Source: Prochlorococcus sp. AG-402-K10 (GTDB taxonomy: Bacteria > Cyanobacteriota > Cyanobacteriia > PCC-6307 > Cyanobiaceae). Taken from it: a DNA stretch of 39,231 nt. Shown here one piece after another: positions 31,933-39,231 of this stretch. A program made the translations under genes and the position numbers. Under the pieces are notes generated by a model. It made no database searches. It was not told the DNA's origin and saw nothing but the letters and a program-made list of their open reading frames with translations. The stretch's first letter is position 1; each line of letters opens with the position of its first letter. The stretch spans positions 1 to 39,231 of the forward strand of contig QCIF01000012.1 in assembly GCA_003216835.1 (NCBI GenBank), in the 5' to 3' direction.

Positions 31933-32931
31933 GTGATTAAGGACTATCTAATATATATTTATTTTTTATTTATTCCTCTATTCTCTTATGCGGTTACATC
32001 TAGTTTAATAAATCCAATTAGAGAATTAAGTTTCCAATTTGGCTTTTTTGATAAACCGGATAAAAGGAAGTTGCATTCAAATAATATTGTAAGGCTTGGC
32101 GGAATTTCGATTTTCATAGGCTTTTTATTAGGAATGTTTATTTTATTATTGGGAAATTTTATAGGTTTAAATATAAATATTAGTAGTGAAGAGTATGGTT
32201 TCATAAATAAGGTATTAATAGGAGCTAGTATATTTTTTCTTTTAGGAACATTAGATGATCTTTTTAAAATTTCACCCTATTTAAGACTATTTGTAGAATT
32301 TCTTACTATATTAATTCTTACTTATAAAGGATTGATTTTTAATAAATTTGATTTCTTACCATTCGATGCAACTAAAATTATTGTATTAAAAAACAATATA
32401 TCTGTTTTTGCCAATTTAATATGGATTGCAGGTATTACAAACGCTATTAATTGGTTGGATGGGATAGATGGTCTTACTTCAATATACGTCTCCATAATCT
32501 TGGCGAATCTTTTAATTATTAGTCTCACAAAAGGATTAATTCTAACCTCCTTGATTTTATTATGTTTAATTTTTTGTATAGTTGGTTTCTATAAATTTAA
32601 TAAGCATCCAGCTAAAATTCTTATGGGTGATGGAGGTGCGTATTTCTTAGGTTTCATATTATCTACTTTTTCTATCTTTTTATCTTTAAATAAAGGAGGT
32701 TCTTATTCAATCCTAATCCCTATTACATTACTTTCGGTTCCTATTTTTGATATGGCATTTGTTATTTTTAAGCGTCTATTGAATTCTAAATCTATTTTTT
32801 TACCTGATAGGTCTCACTTACACCATAGATTACAAGACAATGGTATAAGCTATCAGAATACTCTAAGAATAATAATATCTTTAATAACCTTTACATCTAT
32901 TAGTTCTTTATTTTTTTATTGCCTCATATAG
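31933..32931 (+). CDS. MraY/WecA-family undecaprenyl-phosphate glycosyl-1-phosphate transferase
   Basis: The 332-residue polytopic protein has the family loops in order: FDKPDKRKLHSNNIVRLGG (39-57), LDDLFKISPYLR (107-118, magnesium-binding Asp108-Asp109), NAINWLDGIDGL (170-181), LMGDGGAYFLG (230-240) and DRSHLHHRL (292-300). It transfers a HexNAc-1-phosphate from a UDP-sugar to undecaprenyl phosphate, the first committed step of a lipid-linked glycan. WecA, WbpL and TagO are not separable by eye, so no symbol is given. The GTG start is supported by the perfect promoter just upstream. The last 24 bp overlap the convergent GT4 gene. Confidence 0.92.
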   Translation: MIKDYLIYIYFLFIPLFSYAVTSSLINPIRELSFQFGFFDKPDKRKLHSNNIVRLGGISIFIGFLLGMFILLLGNFIGLNINISSEEYGFINKVLIGASIFFLLGTLDDLFKISPYLRLFVEFLTILILTYKGLIFNKFDFLPFDATKIIVLKNNISVFANLIWIAGITNAINWLDGIDGLTSIYVSIILANLLIISLTKGLILTSLILLCLIFCIVGFYKFNKHPAKILMGDGGAYFLGFILSTFSIFLSLNKGGSYSILIPITLLSVPIFDMAFVIFKRLLNSKSIFLPDRSHLHHRLQDNGISYQNTLRIIISLITFTSISSLFFYCLI

Positions 32932-34056
32932 ATTAATTGTTTGTTTTATAATCTTATCTTCATCAAATCTTTCAATTACCTTCTTTCGAGCATTTTCCCC
33001 TAGTTTTCTTGAGAATGATTCGTTCCTTAAGATAAATTCAATTGCTAAAGATAATGAATTTTCATCTTTTACAGGGACTAGTAATCCATTAATTCCATGA
33101 TCTATGATGTCATTACATCCAAAAACATTAGATGTTATTATTGGGCACTCCATTGCACTAGCTTCTAATAAAGTTCTCGAAAGTCCTTCTCCCCAAGAAG
33201 GAAGGATGACTAGATTAGCTTCTGAATAAATTGATTTCATATCACTTATAACACCAGTAAAGTTAATATTCTTTTTGTTTTTACTATTTATTTGTTTCTC
33301 TAAGTCATTCTTCCTAATACGACTTCTGTTCCCCTTATCAAAATCCCCTACAACTTTAAGATTAAAATCATGGCCTTTATCCCATAAAATAGAGCATGCT
33401 TTTAAAAGTTCTATAATTCCTTTCTCCTTAATAATTCTTCCAGAAAAAAGGATGATCGGCTTTTTATTTAAAGATTTTTTCTTAACTAATGGAGAAAAAA
33501 AATTGGTATTTACTCCTGAGCCATAAATAATTTCTAGATTTTCTTCTTTGGTTAAAGAAAATTGCTTGTATAAATTTGCATTAGTTGGATTTTGAAATAT
33601 TAATTTGGAATTTTTATAATCTAAGGCATATCTATAAATAGGTAAAACTAATTTTTTTAAAAGTTGATTTTTAATTTTTTTATTGATAAATAAGTGTCCT
33701 AATCCAGTTATTGAATTAAAAACATAAGATTTATTTAGTATTTTTGCGGCTAAAGAGCCATAAAGACAAGACTTAATAGTAAAATGATGAATAATTTTAG
33801 GTTCATATTGTTTATAAATTCTGTAGATATTTATTAAAGACTTTAATTCTAAAATCGGATTTATTGAGGACCTGTTTAGATCCCAATCAACGAATTTACA
33901 ACCAGTATTGAGAATTAAATCTGAGTAAGTATCTTTTGGAGCAACAACTAGGATTGAATAATTCTTATTAATTAATTCTTTTATTAAATTAATTTTAAAA
34001 TTCCATATATACCAAGAGGTGTTAGAAACGAAAATAAAATCTATACTGTTCGACAA
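32908..34056 (-). CDS. GT4-family glycosyltransferase, PglA-like
   Basis: The 382-residue protein follows the layout of Campylobacter PglA-type enzymes: FVSNTSWYIWNFK at the N-terminus, HHFTIKSCLYGSLAAK (90-105), NSITGLGHLF (114-123), FSGRIIKEKG with Arg207 and Lys212 for the donor phosphates, VVGDFD, and LPSWGEGLSRTLLEAS with Glu290/Glu298 (E-x7-E). PglA adds the second sugar to an undecaprenyl-diphosphate-linked residue, which fits its position beside the WecA-like initiator. It overlaps that gene tail to tail by 24 bp. Retaining GT4 chemistry is likely; the exact sugar (HexNAc by analogy) is inferred. Confidence 0.87.
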   Translation of the reverse strand: MSNSIDFIFVSNTSWYIWNFKINLIKELINKNYSILVVAPKDTYSDLILNTGCKFVDWDLNRSSINPILELKSLINIYRIYKQYEPKIIHHFTIKSCLYGSLAAKILNKSYVFNSITGLGHLFINKKIKNQLLKKLVLPIYRYALDYKNSKLIFQNPTNANLYKQFSLTKEENLEIIYGSGVNTNFFSPLVKKKSLNKKPIILFSGRIIKEKGIIELLKACSILWDKGHDFNLKVVGDFDKGNRSRIRKNDLEKQINSKNKKNINFTGVISDMKSIYSEANLVILPSWGEGLSRTLLEASAMECPIITSNVFGCNDIIDHGINGLLVPVKDENSLSLAIEFILRNESFSRKLGENARKKVIERFDEDKIIKQTINLYEAIKK

Positions 34057-34316
34057 TAATTAAAAACATAAATCAATCATTAATATAAATTAATTTACAA
34101 AGTAATATCTATATTATTGTCACAAAAATTTATTTTTGGCAGGTCTAATTTTATACTATAACTTAATAGTAAGTTATTAAAATAAGAAGTTTTGAAGAAC
34201 TGTCATATTGATATAAGAAAATAAATAATAGATTATTTTTATTTACAAATTTTTAAGAACTTATAAAATTTTTCTCTTATAATAAATATTAATTTGTTAT
34301 TAAATAAATATAAGAA

Positions 34317-36083
34317 ATGAATGATATATCACTAATAAAACTTTATAGAATTGCCTTTAAATATCTAAGTAAGAGAAGAAAAGTTCAATTACTTTTTGTT
34401 TTAATCCTAATGATATTAAATAGTTTCTCAGAATTAATAAGCATAGCAATACTGGTTCCATTTTTTTCAACTCTTTTAAATATTGATAAAACATACTCTA
34501 AAATCCCACTATTTCTAAAGGACACTATTTTTACAAGTTCTCCTCAAAGCTTTCTCATAAGCTTTGTCTTATCTTTAAGCATAATTTGTCTATTATCTGG
34601 GCTAATTAGGATGACTAGTTTATATAGTGGTTATAAATTATCAGCTTTAATTGCAAATGAATTAACTGCAAAAACATATAAAAATATTCTTAGTAAAGAA
34701 TACTCATTTTTTCTCAAGGAAGAAAAAAGTAAATTAGTAGCAGTTCTAACTAATGATGGGGTTAGATTCCTAACCCAATTAATACTTCCAACTCTAAATT
34801 TTATAAACTATATTTTCTTTTTATTCTTTATGGGATCTATTTTGGTCTTTTTTAATTGGCAAATAAGTTTGAGTGTTTTTTCATTAGTTTTAATAATGTA
34901 TGGAAGTGTATCTATTTATGCAAAGAAATTATGGAAAAGAGAAAGTAAGAACCAAGTAATGTTGCTTCAAGAAATAGTACAAAAATTATCTATAAATTTT
35001 GGATCTATCGAATATATAAAACTCTATGATTTAGAGGAAAAAAACTTCCAAAATTTCAGAAAAATTAATTATTCATTTAATAACAGTTTAAGTAAAGGAG
35101 ATTTTGTAGCTTCATCGCCAAGAATTTTCTTGGAATATTTAATGATAATTGCATTTATTTTTCTTTCTGTTTATTTGGCGTTAATAAATGAACTCAACGA
35201 ATATTTACCAGTTTTAATTACCATAATTATTTTAGCTCAAAAGATTTTGCCTTTGATTCAGAAAGTTTACGAATGTTTGGCAATGGTTTCTACTACTAAG
35301 GAAAGTTTTGCTAATATTGTCAATTATTTAAATGGGTATAAAGCAAAACACAATATAAAAGATAATAACTTAAAAACAAAAAAAATACCTTCTTTAAAAT
35401 TTGAAAAATTAATTTTTAAAAATGTATATTTTAAATATCAAAATCAAGAGATTTTTAGAAATATAAATTTTAATATTAAAAGAGGTGAAAAAGTAGCAAT
35501 TATAGGAGAGTCAGGAAATGGTAAAACAACATTAATGAGAATGGTTCTTGGCTTACTAGCGCCTTTAAAAGGAGAAATTATTATTAATGGAGATCAATTA
35601 AATAAGGAAGATAAATTATTTAAAAAAGTTTGGCAAAACATGATTGGTTATGTTTCACAAGAAATTTATTTAGTAAAAGGTTCAATTAAGTCTAATATTA
35701 CTTTTTTTGAAAAAGATGCAGAAAAAGATGCAGAAAAAGATGATGTTTTTATAAATAAAGTTATAAGAATGTCCTCTCTTGAAAATTGTGTTAAAAGAAA
35801 TGGTGGAATTTATAGTCAGGTAAGTGAGGCAGGAGTTGGATTAAGTGGAGGAGAAAAACAAAGAATTGCCATAGCAAGGGCATTATATAAAAGTGATCAA
35901 ATATTAATAATGGATGAACCTACCAGCTCACTTGATATAAAAATGAGAAATAAAATATTGAGAAATATACTAAAAATAAAGGATCTAACATTTATGTGCG
36001 TATTACATGATTTTGAAAATTTAAATGAATTTGATAAAGTTATAAAGTGTTCTAACAAGAATATAGAGGTTATTACTAATTAA
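34317..36083 (+). CDS. ABC transporter half-molecule, lipid-linked glycan flippase (PglK/MsbA-like)
   Basis: The 588-residue protein fuses a six-helix membrane domain (about 1-320) to an ATPase: Walker A IIGESGNGKTTL (about 395-406), Q-loop YVSQEIYL, signature LSGGEKQRIAIARAL (509-523), Walker B ILIMDEPTSSLD (529-540), and the H-loop VLHD with His564. It should work as a homodimer. MsbA moves lipid A and PglK moves undecaprenyl-diphosphate oligosaccharide. Since this locus has a WecA-like initiator and a PglA-like GT4 but no visible Wzx, glycan export is the likely role. A 12-bp tandem repeat encodes EKDAEKDAEKDD in the ATPase domain. Confidence 0.88.
   Translation: MNDISLIKLYRIAFKYLSKRRKVQLLFVLILMILNSFSELISIAILVPFFSTLLNIDKTYSKIPLFLKDTIFTSSPQSFLISFVLSLSIICLLSGLIRMTSLYSGYKLSALIANELTAKTYKNILSKEYSFFLKEEKSKLVAVLTNDGVRFLTQLILPTLNFINYIFFLFFMGSILVFFNWQISLSVFSLVLIMYGSVSIYAKKLWKRESKNQVMLLQEIVQKLSINFGSIEYIKLYDLEEKNFQNFRKINYSFNNSLSKGDFVASSPRIFLEYLMIIAFIFLSVYLALINELNEYLPVLITIIILAQKILPLIQKVYECLAMVSTTKESFANIVNYLNGYKAKHNIKDNNLKTKKIPSLKFEKLIFKNVYFKYQNQEIFRNINFNIKRGEKVAIIGESGNGKTTLMRMVLGLLAPLKGEIIINGDQLNKEDKLFKKVWQNMIGYVSQEIYLVKGSIKSNITFFEKDAEKDAEKDDVFINKVIRMSSLENCVKRNGGIYSQVSEAGVGLSGGEKQRIAIARALYKSDQILIMDEPTSSLDIKMRNKILRNILKIKDLTFMCVLHDFENLNEFDKVIKCSNKNIEVITN
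35709..35744 (+). repeat. in-frame 12-bp tandem repeat in the ABC transporter gene
   Basis: GAAAAAGATGCA occurs twice in succession (35709-35720, 35721-35732), followed by a third unit, GAAAAAGATGAT, with two changed bases. It encodes EKDA-EKDA-EKDD, an acidic, charged insert between the Q-loop and the signature motif. The unit length is a multiple of three, so copy-number change would not break the frame. Confidence 0.85.
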
Positions 36084-36144
36084 TTTTTGGAAAGAACTTA
36101 AATTATTAAAAAAAAATAAATCTTAAAAATTATGGTTGTTAAAA

Positions 36145-37221
36145 ATGACTGAGTTGAATTTATTAGATTGTTTTAGAGGTAAGAAAATTGTCGTCACTGG
36201 TCATACTGGGTTTAAAGGATCTTGGCTAACTGCTTGGCTTAGTGAGCTTGGGGCAAATGTAATAGGTATAAGTTTTAATATCCCTACTAATCCTTCTCAC
36301 TTTGAGCTCTTAAATCTTGAAGACATTGAAGATTATAAAATTGATATTAGGGATCCATTTGCTCTTGAAAATTTATTAAAAATAAAATCACCTGATTTTG
36401 TTTTTCACCTAGCGGCACAATCTTTAGTAATAAATTCCTATAAAAACCCCTTGGAGACTTGGAATACTAATTTAATGGGGACAGTTAATTTACTTGAAGC
36501 ATTAAAGAGTCTAAATAATGAATGTACGGCTATTTTAATAACTTCAGATAAATGTTACGATAACTTTGAATGGTCGTGGGGATATAGAGAAACAGATAAG
36601 TTAGGAGGCGCTGATCCTTATAGTGCTTCAAAAGGAGCCGCTGAAATAGCTATTTCTTCCTATTTTCGTTCTTATTTTATGAAAAATAATAATATAAAGA
36701 TCGCTTCTGCAAGAGCAGGTAATGTTATTGCTGGAGGAGACTGGTCACAAAACAGATTGATCCCAGACTGTATTAGGGCTTGGTCTATAGGAGAAAGAGT
36801 AATCTTAAGAAATCCTAATTCAACAAGACCTTGGCAACATGTTTTAGAACCCCTTAGTGGATATTTGTTTCTAGCTAGTAAACTTCATCAAAATAATGAA
36901 CTGAATGGAAAATCTTTTAACTTTGGTCCAAGAGATTTAACAACAAAATCAGTAATTGATTTAGTAAAAAAAATGTCTGATTATTGGCCTAAAGTAAAAT
37001 GGGAAGTTGAAAAATTAAACGATGAATTTCATGAATCAGGGTTATTAAAATTAAATTGCGATCTTGCTCATGAGATTCTTAATTGGCAGCCTAAACTTAA
37101 TTTTGAAGAAACAATAAAGATGACTGCATTATGGTATAAAAATTATTACGAAAATAAAGAATTAAATGTCAAAGAACTTACTATTAGTCAAATTAAAAAT
37201 TACATGGAATATTTTAATTAG
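36145..37221 (+). CDS. rfbG: CDP-glucose 4,6-dehydratase (RfbG/DdhB)
   Basis: This extended SDR has VVTGHTGFKGSWLTAWL (16-32, the GHTGFKG loop specific to this family), FHLAAQSLV, ITSDKCYDN with catalytic Thr/Ser-Asp-Lys, WSWGYRETDKLGGADPYSASKGAAE (Y-x3-K), and NVIAGGDWSQNRLIPD. It dehydrates CDP-glucose to CDP-4-keto-6-deoxyglucose. The frame is open from TTG 36136, but ATG 36145 (358 residues) is preferred as the first ATG before the fold. An ATG at 36132 lies in another frame and stops after six codons. Its stop shares one base with the GTG of the cupin gene. Works with RfbF, encoded two genes on. Confidence 0.94.
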   Translation: MTELNLLDCFRGKKIVVTGHTGFKGSWLTAWLSELGANVIGISFNIPTNPSHFELLNLEDIEDYKIDIRDPFALENLLKIKSPDFVFHLAAQSLVINSYKNPLETWNTNLMGTVNLLEALKSLNNECTAILITSDKCYDNFEWSWGYRETDKLGGADPYSASKGAAEIAISSYFRSYFMKNNNIKIASARAGNVIAGGDWSQNRLIPDCIRAWSIGERVILRNPNSTRPWQHVLEPLSGYLFLASKLHQNNELNGKSFNFGPRDLTTKSVIDLVKKMSDYWPKVKWEVEKLNDEFHESGLLKLNCDLAHEILNWQPKLNFEETIKMTALWYKNYYENKELNVKELTISQIKNYMEYFN

Positions 37222-37634
37222 TGGACAAAGTTTTAATTTCTAGTTTAAAAAAAATCCCAACTAAAGGGGGTGATATATATCATGCCTTGAAAAATTCTGA
37301 CAGTGAATTTAATGGATTTGGAGAAGCTTATTTCTCTAATATTGAATTTAATAATATCAAAGCATGGAAAAGACATTTAAATATGACTTGTAATTTAATT
37401 GTTCCTCATGGAAAAGTAAGATTTGTTTTCTTTGATGAAGAAATCATTAATAATGAAGTCCTGGATATTGGTGTTGATAATTATTGCAGAATTACTGTAA
37501 AGCCAAGAACTTGGTTTGGATTTAAAGGCTTAAATTCTCCTTCAAGCTTAATTCTAAATATTTCTGATATACCTCATAATCCAAAAGAAATAGAAAGAAA
37601 AGAAATAAATTCTATAAAATTTGATTGGAGTTGA
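37221..37634 (+). CDS. dTDP-4-dehydrorhamnose 3,5-epimerase-like cupin
   Basis: The 137-residue protein resembles the short RmlC-like cupins: KAWKRHLNMTCNLIVPHGKVRFVFFDE (48-74) with His52 at the position of the RmlC catalytic histidine, RITVKPRTWFGFKGL, and LNISDIPHNPKE near the end. It starts at GTG 37221, overlapping the rfbG stop by one base, so co-translation is likely. Placed between rfbG and rfbF it probably epimerises C3 and/or C5 of CDP-4-keto-6-deoxyglucose. Full RmlC proteins are about 180 residues; this compact form is a recognised variant, and binding without catalysis is also possible. Confidence 0.78.
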   Translation: MDKVLISSLKKIPTKGGDIYHALKNSDSEFNGFGEAYFSNIEFNNIKAWKRHLNMTCNLIVPHGKVRFVFFDEEIINNEVLDIGVDNYCRITVKPRTWFGFKGLNSPSSLILNISDIPHNPKEIERKEINSIKFDWS

Positions 37635-37638
37635 ATTT

Positions 37639-38403
37639 ATGAAGGTTGTTATTTTGGCAGGTGGAAAGGGAACAAGGTTATCGGAATACACTGAATCAAT
37701 TCCTAAACCAATGGTTAATATTGGAGATTATCCGATTATTTGGCATATTATGAAAACATATGCTTATTATGGATTCAACGACTTTGTGATAGGTTTAGGT
37801 TATAAATCTGAACTAATAAAAGATTATTTTCTTAAATTTAAATCTTTAAACTCTGATTTTACAGTAGATCTTTCTAGTGGGAATATAGAAATTCATCAAA
37901 ATAAATCTTTAGAGTGGAAAGTTACTTTAGTCGATACAGGTTTGGAAACTATGACTGGAGGAAGATTAAAACGTTTAAGAAATTATCTTGAAGAGGATAC
38001 TTTTATGCTTACTTATGGAGATGGATTAGCCAATATTAATATTAAATCTCTTTTGGAATTTCATAAGAATCATAAGAGAATGGTTACGATGACAGCAGTT
38101 AGACCTCCTGCTAGATTTGGAGAACTAGAATTAAAAGCAAATTTAGTTAAATCATTTAAAGAGAAACCCCAACTGAATGATGGGTGGATAAATGGGGGCT
38201 TTTTTGTTATGGAAGAAAAATTTCTTGATTTTATAAAAGATGATACACAAATGTTAGAAAGAGAACCTCTTGAAGAGGTTACTCGCATTAATCAGCTGAT
38301 GGCTTTTAAGCATGAAGGATTTTGGCAATGTATGGATAATAAAAGAGATTTAGAAAAACTTAAGTATTTATGGGAAAATAATCCCCCTTGGATATTAACT
38401 TGA
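37639..38403 (+). CDS. rfbF: glucose-1-phosphate cytidylyltransferase (RfbF/DdhA)
   Basis: RfbF makes CDP-glucose from CTP and glucose-1-phosphate. The 254-residue sequence has MKVVILAGGKGTRLSEYT with the G-x-G-x-R loop, PKPMVNIGDYPIIWHIMK, WKVTLVDTGLETMTGGRLKR, and FMLTYGDGLANIN (metal-binding Asp), all diagnostic. The open frame reaches back to TTG 37621, but ATG 37639 is chosen because GGAG at 37627-37630 lies eight bases before it and the protein then starts exactly like known RfbF. Its ribosome-binding site lies inside the 3' end of the cupin gene. It supplies RfbG, encoded upstream in the same operon. Confidence 0.95.
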   Translation: MKVVILAGGKGTRLSEYTESIPKPMVNIGDYPIIWHIMKTYAYYGFNDFVIGLGYKSELIKDYFLKFKSLNSDFTVDLSSGNIEIHQNKSLEWKVTLVDTGLETMTGGRLKRLRNYLEEDTFMLTYGDGLANINIKSLLEFHKNHKRMVTMTAVRPPARFGELELKANLVKSFKEKPQLNDGWINGGFFVMEEKFLDFIKDDTQMLEREPLEEVTRINQLMAFKHEGFWQCMDNKRDLEKLKYLWENNPPWILT

Positions 38404-38424
38404 TATATTTTTGATTAATATTTC

Positions 38425-39231
38425 ATGAAATATTTAATAACAGGAGCTAGTGGTTTTTTAGGGGGGAGATTAAGTGTTTTCTTAGAAGAAAAAGGTCATG
38501 AAGTTCTAAAAGGTACAAGAAATCTTAGTAATATTAAATCTTCAAAATTAAATTCTAATTCTAATTGGGTATTTACGGATTTTGATAATATTCCAAACTT
38601 GAAGAGAATATGTCAGGATGTAGATTTATTAATTCATGCTGCTGGTCCAAATTCAGAACAATCAATTCTAAATTTATCATCATTAAATTATTATTCAGAA
38701 CTTACAAAGAATCTAACCAATGCGGCTAAAGATTCTAAAATTCAAAGAATTATCTATTTATCTACAATTCATGTTTATAAAAATAGTTTAGAAGGCTTAA
38801 TAACTGAAGAAACTGCTGCAATGAATAACAATCCTTATTCTTTATATAATCTTGCAGGAGAAAAAGTAATTAGGAGTTCTTTTGGATCTGATCCAAATAA
38901 AGCTATTATCTTAAGATTGTCAAATTTATTTGGTTATCCTATTGATAAAAAAGTTAATTGTTGGAGTTTATTCATGAATAATATATGCAAGGAAATTGTG
39001 CAAAATAAAACTATAACTATAAAATCAAATCCACTAATCAAAAGAGACTTTTTATCTGTTAAAAGTTTTTGTGAAATAATACTAAAATTATCTAATTTTA
39101 AGTTCAAAGAAACTCAAAATAATATTATAAATTTTGGATCTGAAAATGTAGTAACTCTTTTAGAAGCGGCTAAATTTATAAGAGATATTTATTTTGAAAA
39201 GAATCAAATCAATATAAATATTAATACTTTA
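38425..39231 (+). CDS. extended SDR NAD-dependent epimerase/reductase, N-terminal 269 codons (cut by window edge)
   Basis: ATG 38425 opens a frame with no stop before the window ends. The product starts MKYLITGASGFLGGRLSVFL with the G-x2-G-x2-G NAD(P) loop, then LLIHAAGPNS and IIYLSTIHVYK (Ser before H-V-Y). In place of the expected Y-x3-K the sequence is PYSLYNLAGEKV: Tyr138 is present but the lysine position is Asn142. LRLSNLFGYP follows. By position after the CDP-sugar genes it could be the 4-ketoreductase or epimerase that finishes the CDP-6-deoxyhexose, yet loss of the lysine would alter catalysis. The ABC transporter and CDP-sugar genes run in the same direction with short gaps. Confidence 0.82.
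   Translation, partial: MKYLITGASGFLGGRLSVFLEEKGHEVLKGTRNLSNIKSSKLNSNSNWVFTDFDNIPNLKRICQDVDLLIHAAGPNSEQSILNLSSLNYYSELTKNLTNAAKDSKIQRIIYLSTIHVYKNSLEGLITEETAAMNNNPYSLYNLAGEKVIRSSFGSDPNKAIILRLSNLFGYPIDKKVNCWSLFMNNICKEIVQNKTITIKSNPLIKRDFLSVKSFCEIILKLSNFKFKETQNNIINFGSENVVTLLEAAKFIRDIYFEKNQINININTL

Noticed and set aside
33275..33526. 83-codon frame opposite the PglA-like gene
   Set aside because: Antisense shadow of the conserved donor-binding domain; no start signal and no family features.
34136..34162. TTGGCA and TATAAC upstream of the ABC transporter, considered as a promoter
   Set aside because: Spacing is only 15 bp with mismatches in both boxes, and the distance to the start codon is about 150 bp.
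1..39231. CRISPR arrays, tRNA genes, insertion sequences, integrases, phage genes
   Set aside because: I looked for spaced direct repeats, cloverleaf-like GC-rich segments and transposase or integrase motifs and saw none.

Overview
This window is a very AT-rich stretch of bacterial DNA given over almost entirely to synthesis of a cell-surface polysaccharide. The base composition (by eye about 70% A+T or more, not counted), several likely TTG or GTG starts, intergenic gaps of 100-850 bases and the gene content fit a surface-polysaccharide genomic island of a marine picocyanobacterium such as a high-light Prochlorococcus. That host assignment is inference; SAR11 is the main alternative but usually has tighter gene spacing. 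I saw no tRNA, rRNA, CRISPR array, transposase or integrase.

Layout. 1-5600: the tail of an FkbM methyltransferase, two GT4 glycosyltransferases, a GT2 glycosyltransferase and a large membrane protein of unknown function. 5660-6799: wecE (TDP-4-keto-6-deoxyglucose aminotransferase), followed by about 550 bp of decayed coding sequence. 7345-12212 (minus strand): a tightly coupled five-gene set, transcribed in the order heme-oxygenase-like diiron protein, lipid-carrier GT2, SAM methyltransferase, ATP-grasp ligase, flippase-like membrane protein. 12213-13074: a long gap with a frameshifted paralogue of the GT2 gene at 3034. 13075-13905: a second FkbM methyltransferase. 14067-23336 (minus strand): an eight-gene set, transcribed in the order GT-C-like membrane protein, class II aldolase, a double nucleotidyltransferase, GtrA, GT2, a GDPD-like enzyme, a GT-C protein fused to a degenerate kinase-like domain, HAD phosphatase. 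23581-29652 (plus): 2H phosphoesterase, glycosyltransferase, SDR epimerase, GT4, rfbA, rfbB. 29855-34056: a third FkbM methyltransferase, a GT2 membrane protein, a WecA-type initiating transferase under a perfect consensus promoter, and a PglA-like GT4. 34317-39231: a PglK-like ABC transporter and a CDP-sugar set (rfbG, a 3,5-epimerase-like cupin, rfbF, and an SDR that runs off the end).

How it works together (family knowledge plus inference). RfbA and RfbB make dTDP-4-keto-6-deoxyglucose, which WecE, encoded 21 kb away, can aminate to TDP-Fuc4N. RfbF and RfbG make CDP-4-keto-6-deoxyglucose, which the cupin and the terminal SDR could convert further. The WecA-like enzyme would start a glycan on undecaprenyl phosphate, the GT4/GT2 enzymes extend it, and the ABC protein export it. 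The two large minus-strand sets look like add-on tailoring systems. The first combines oxidation, methylation and amide-type ligation with a lipid-carrier transferase; the second combines an aldolase, a double nucleotidyltransferase, a phosphatase and a phosphodiesterase with Gtr-like transfer. I do not recognise either combination as a described pathway, and they are the best candidates here for an undescribed system.
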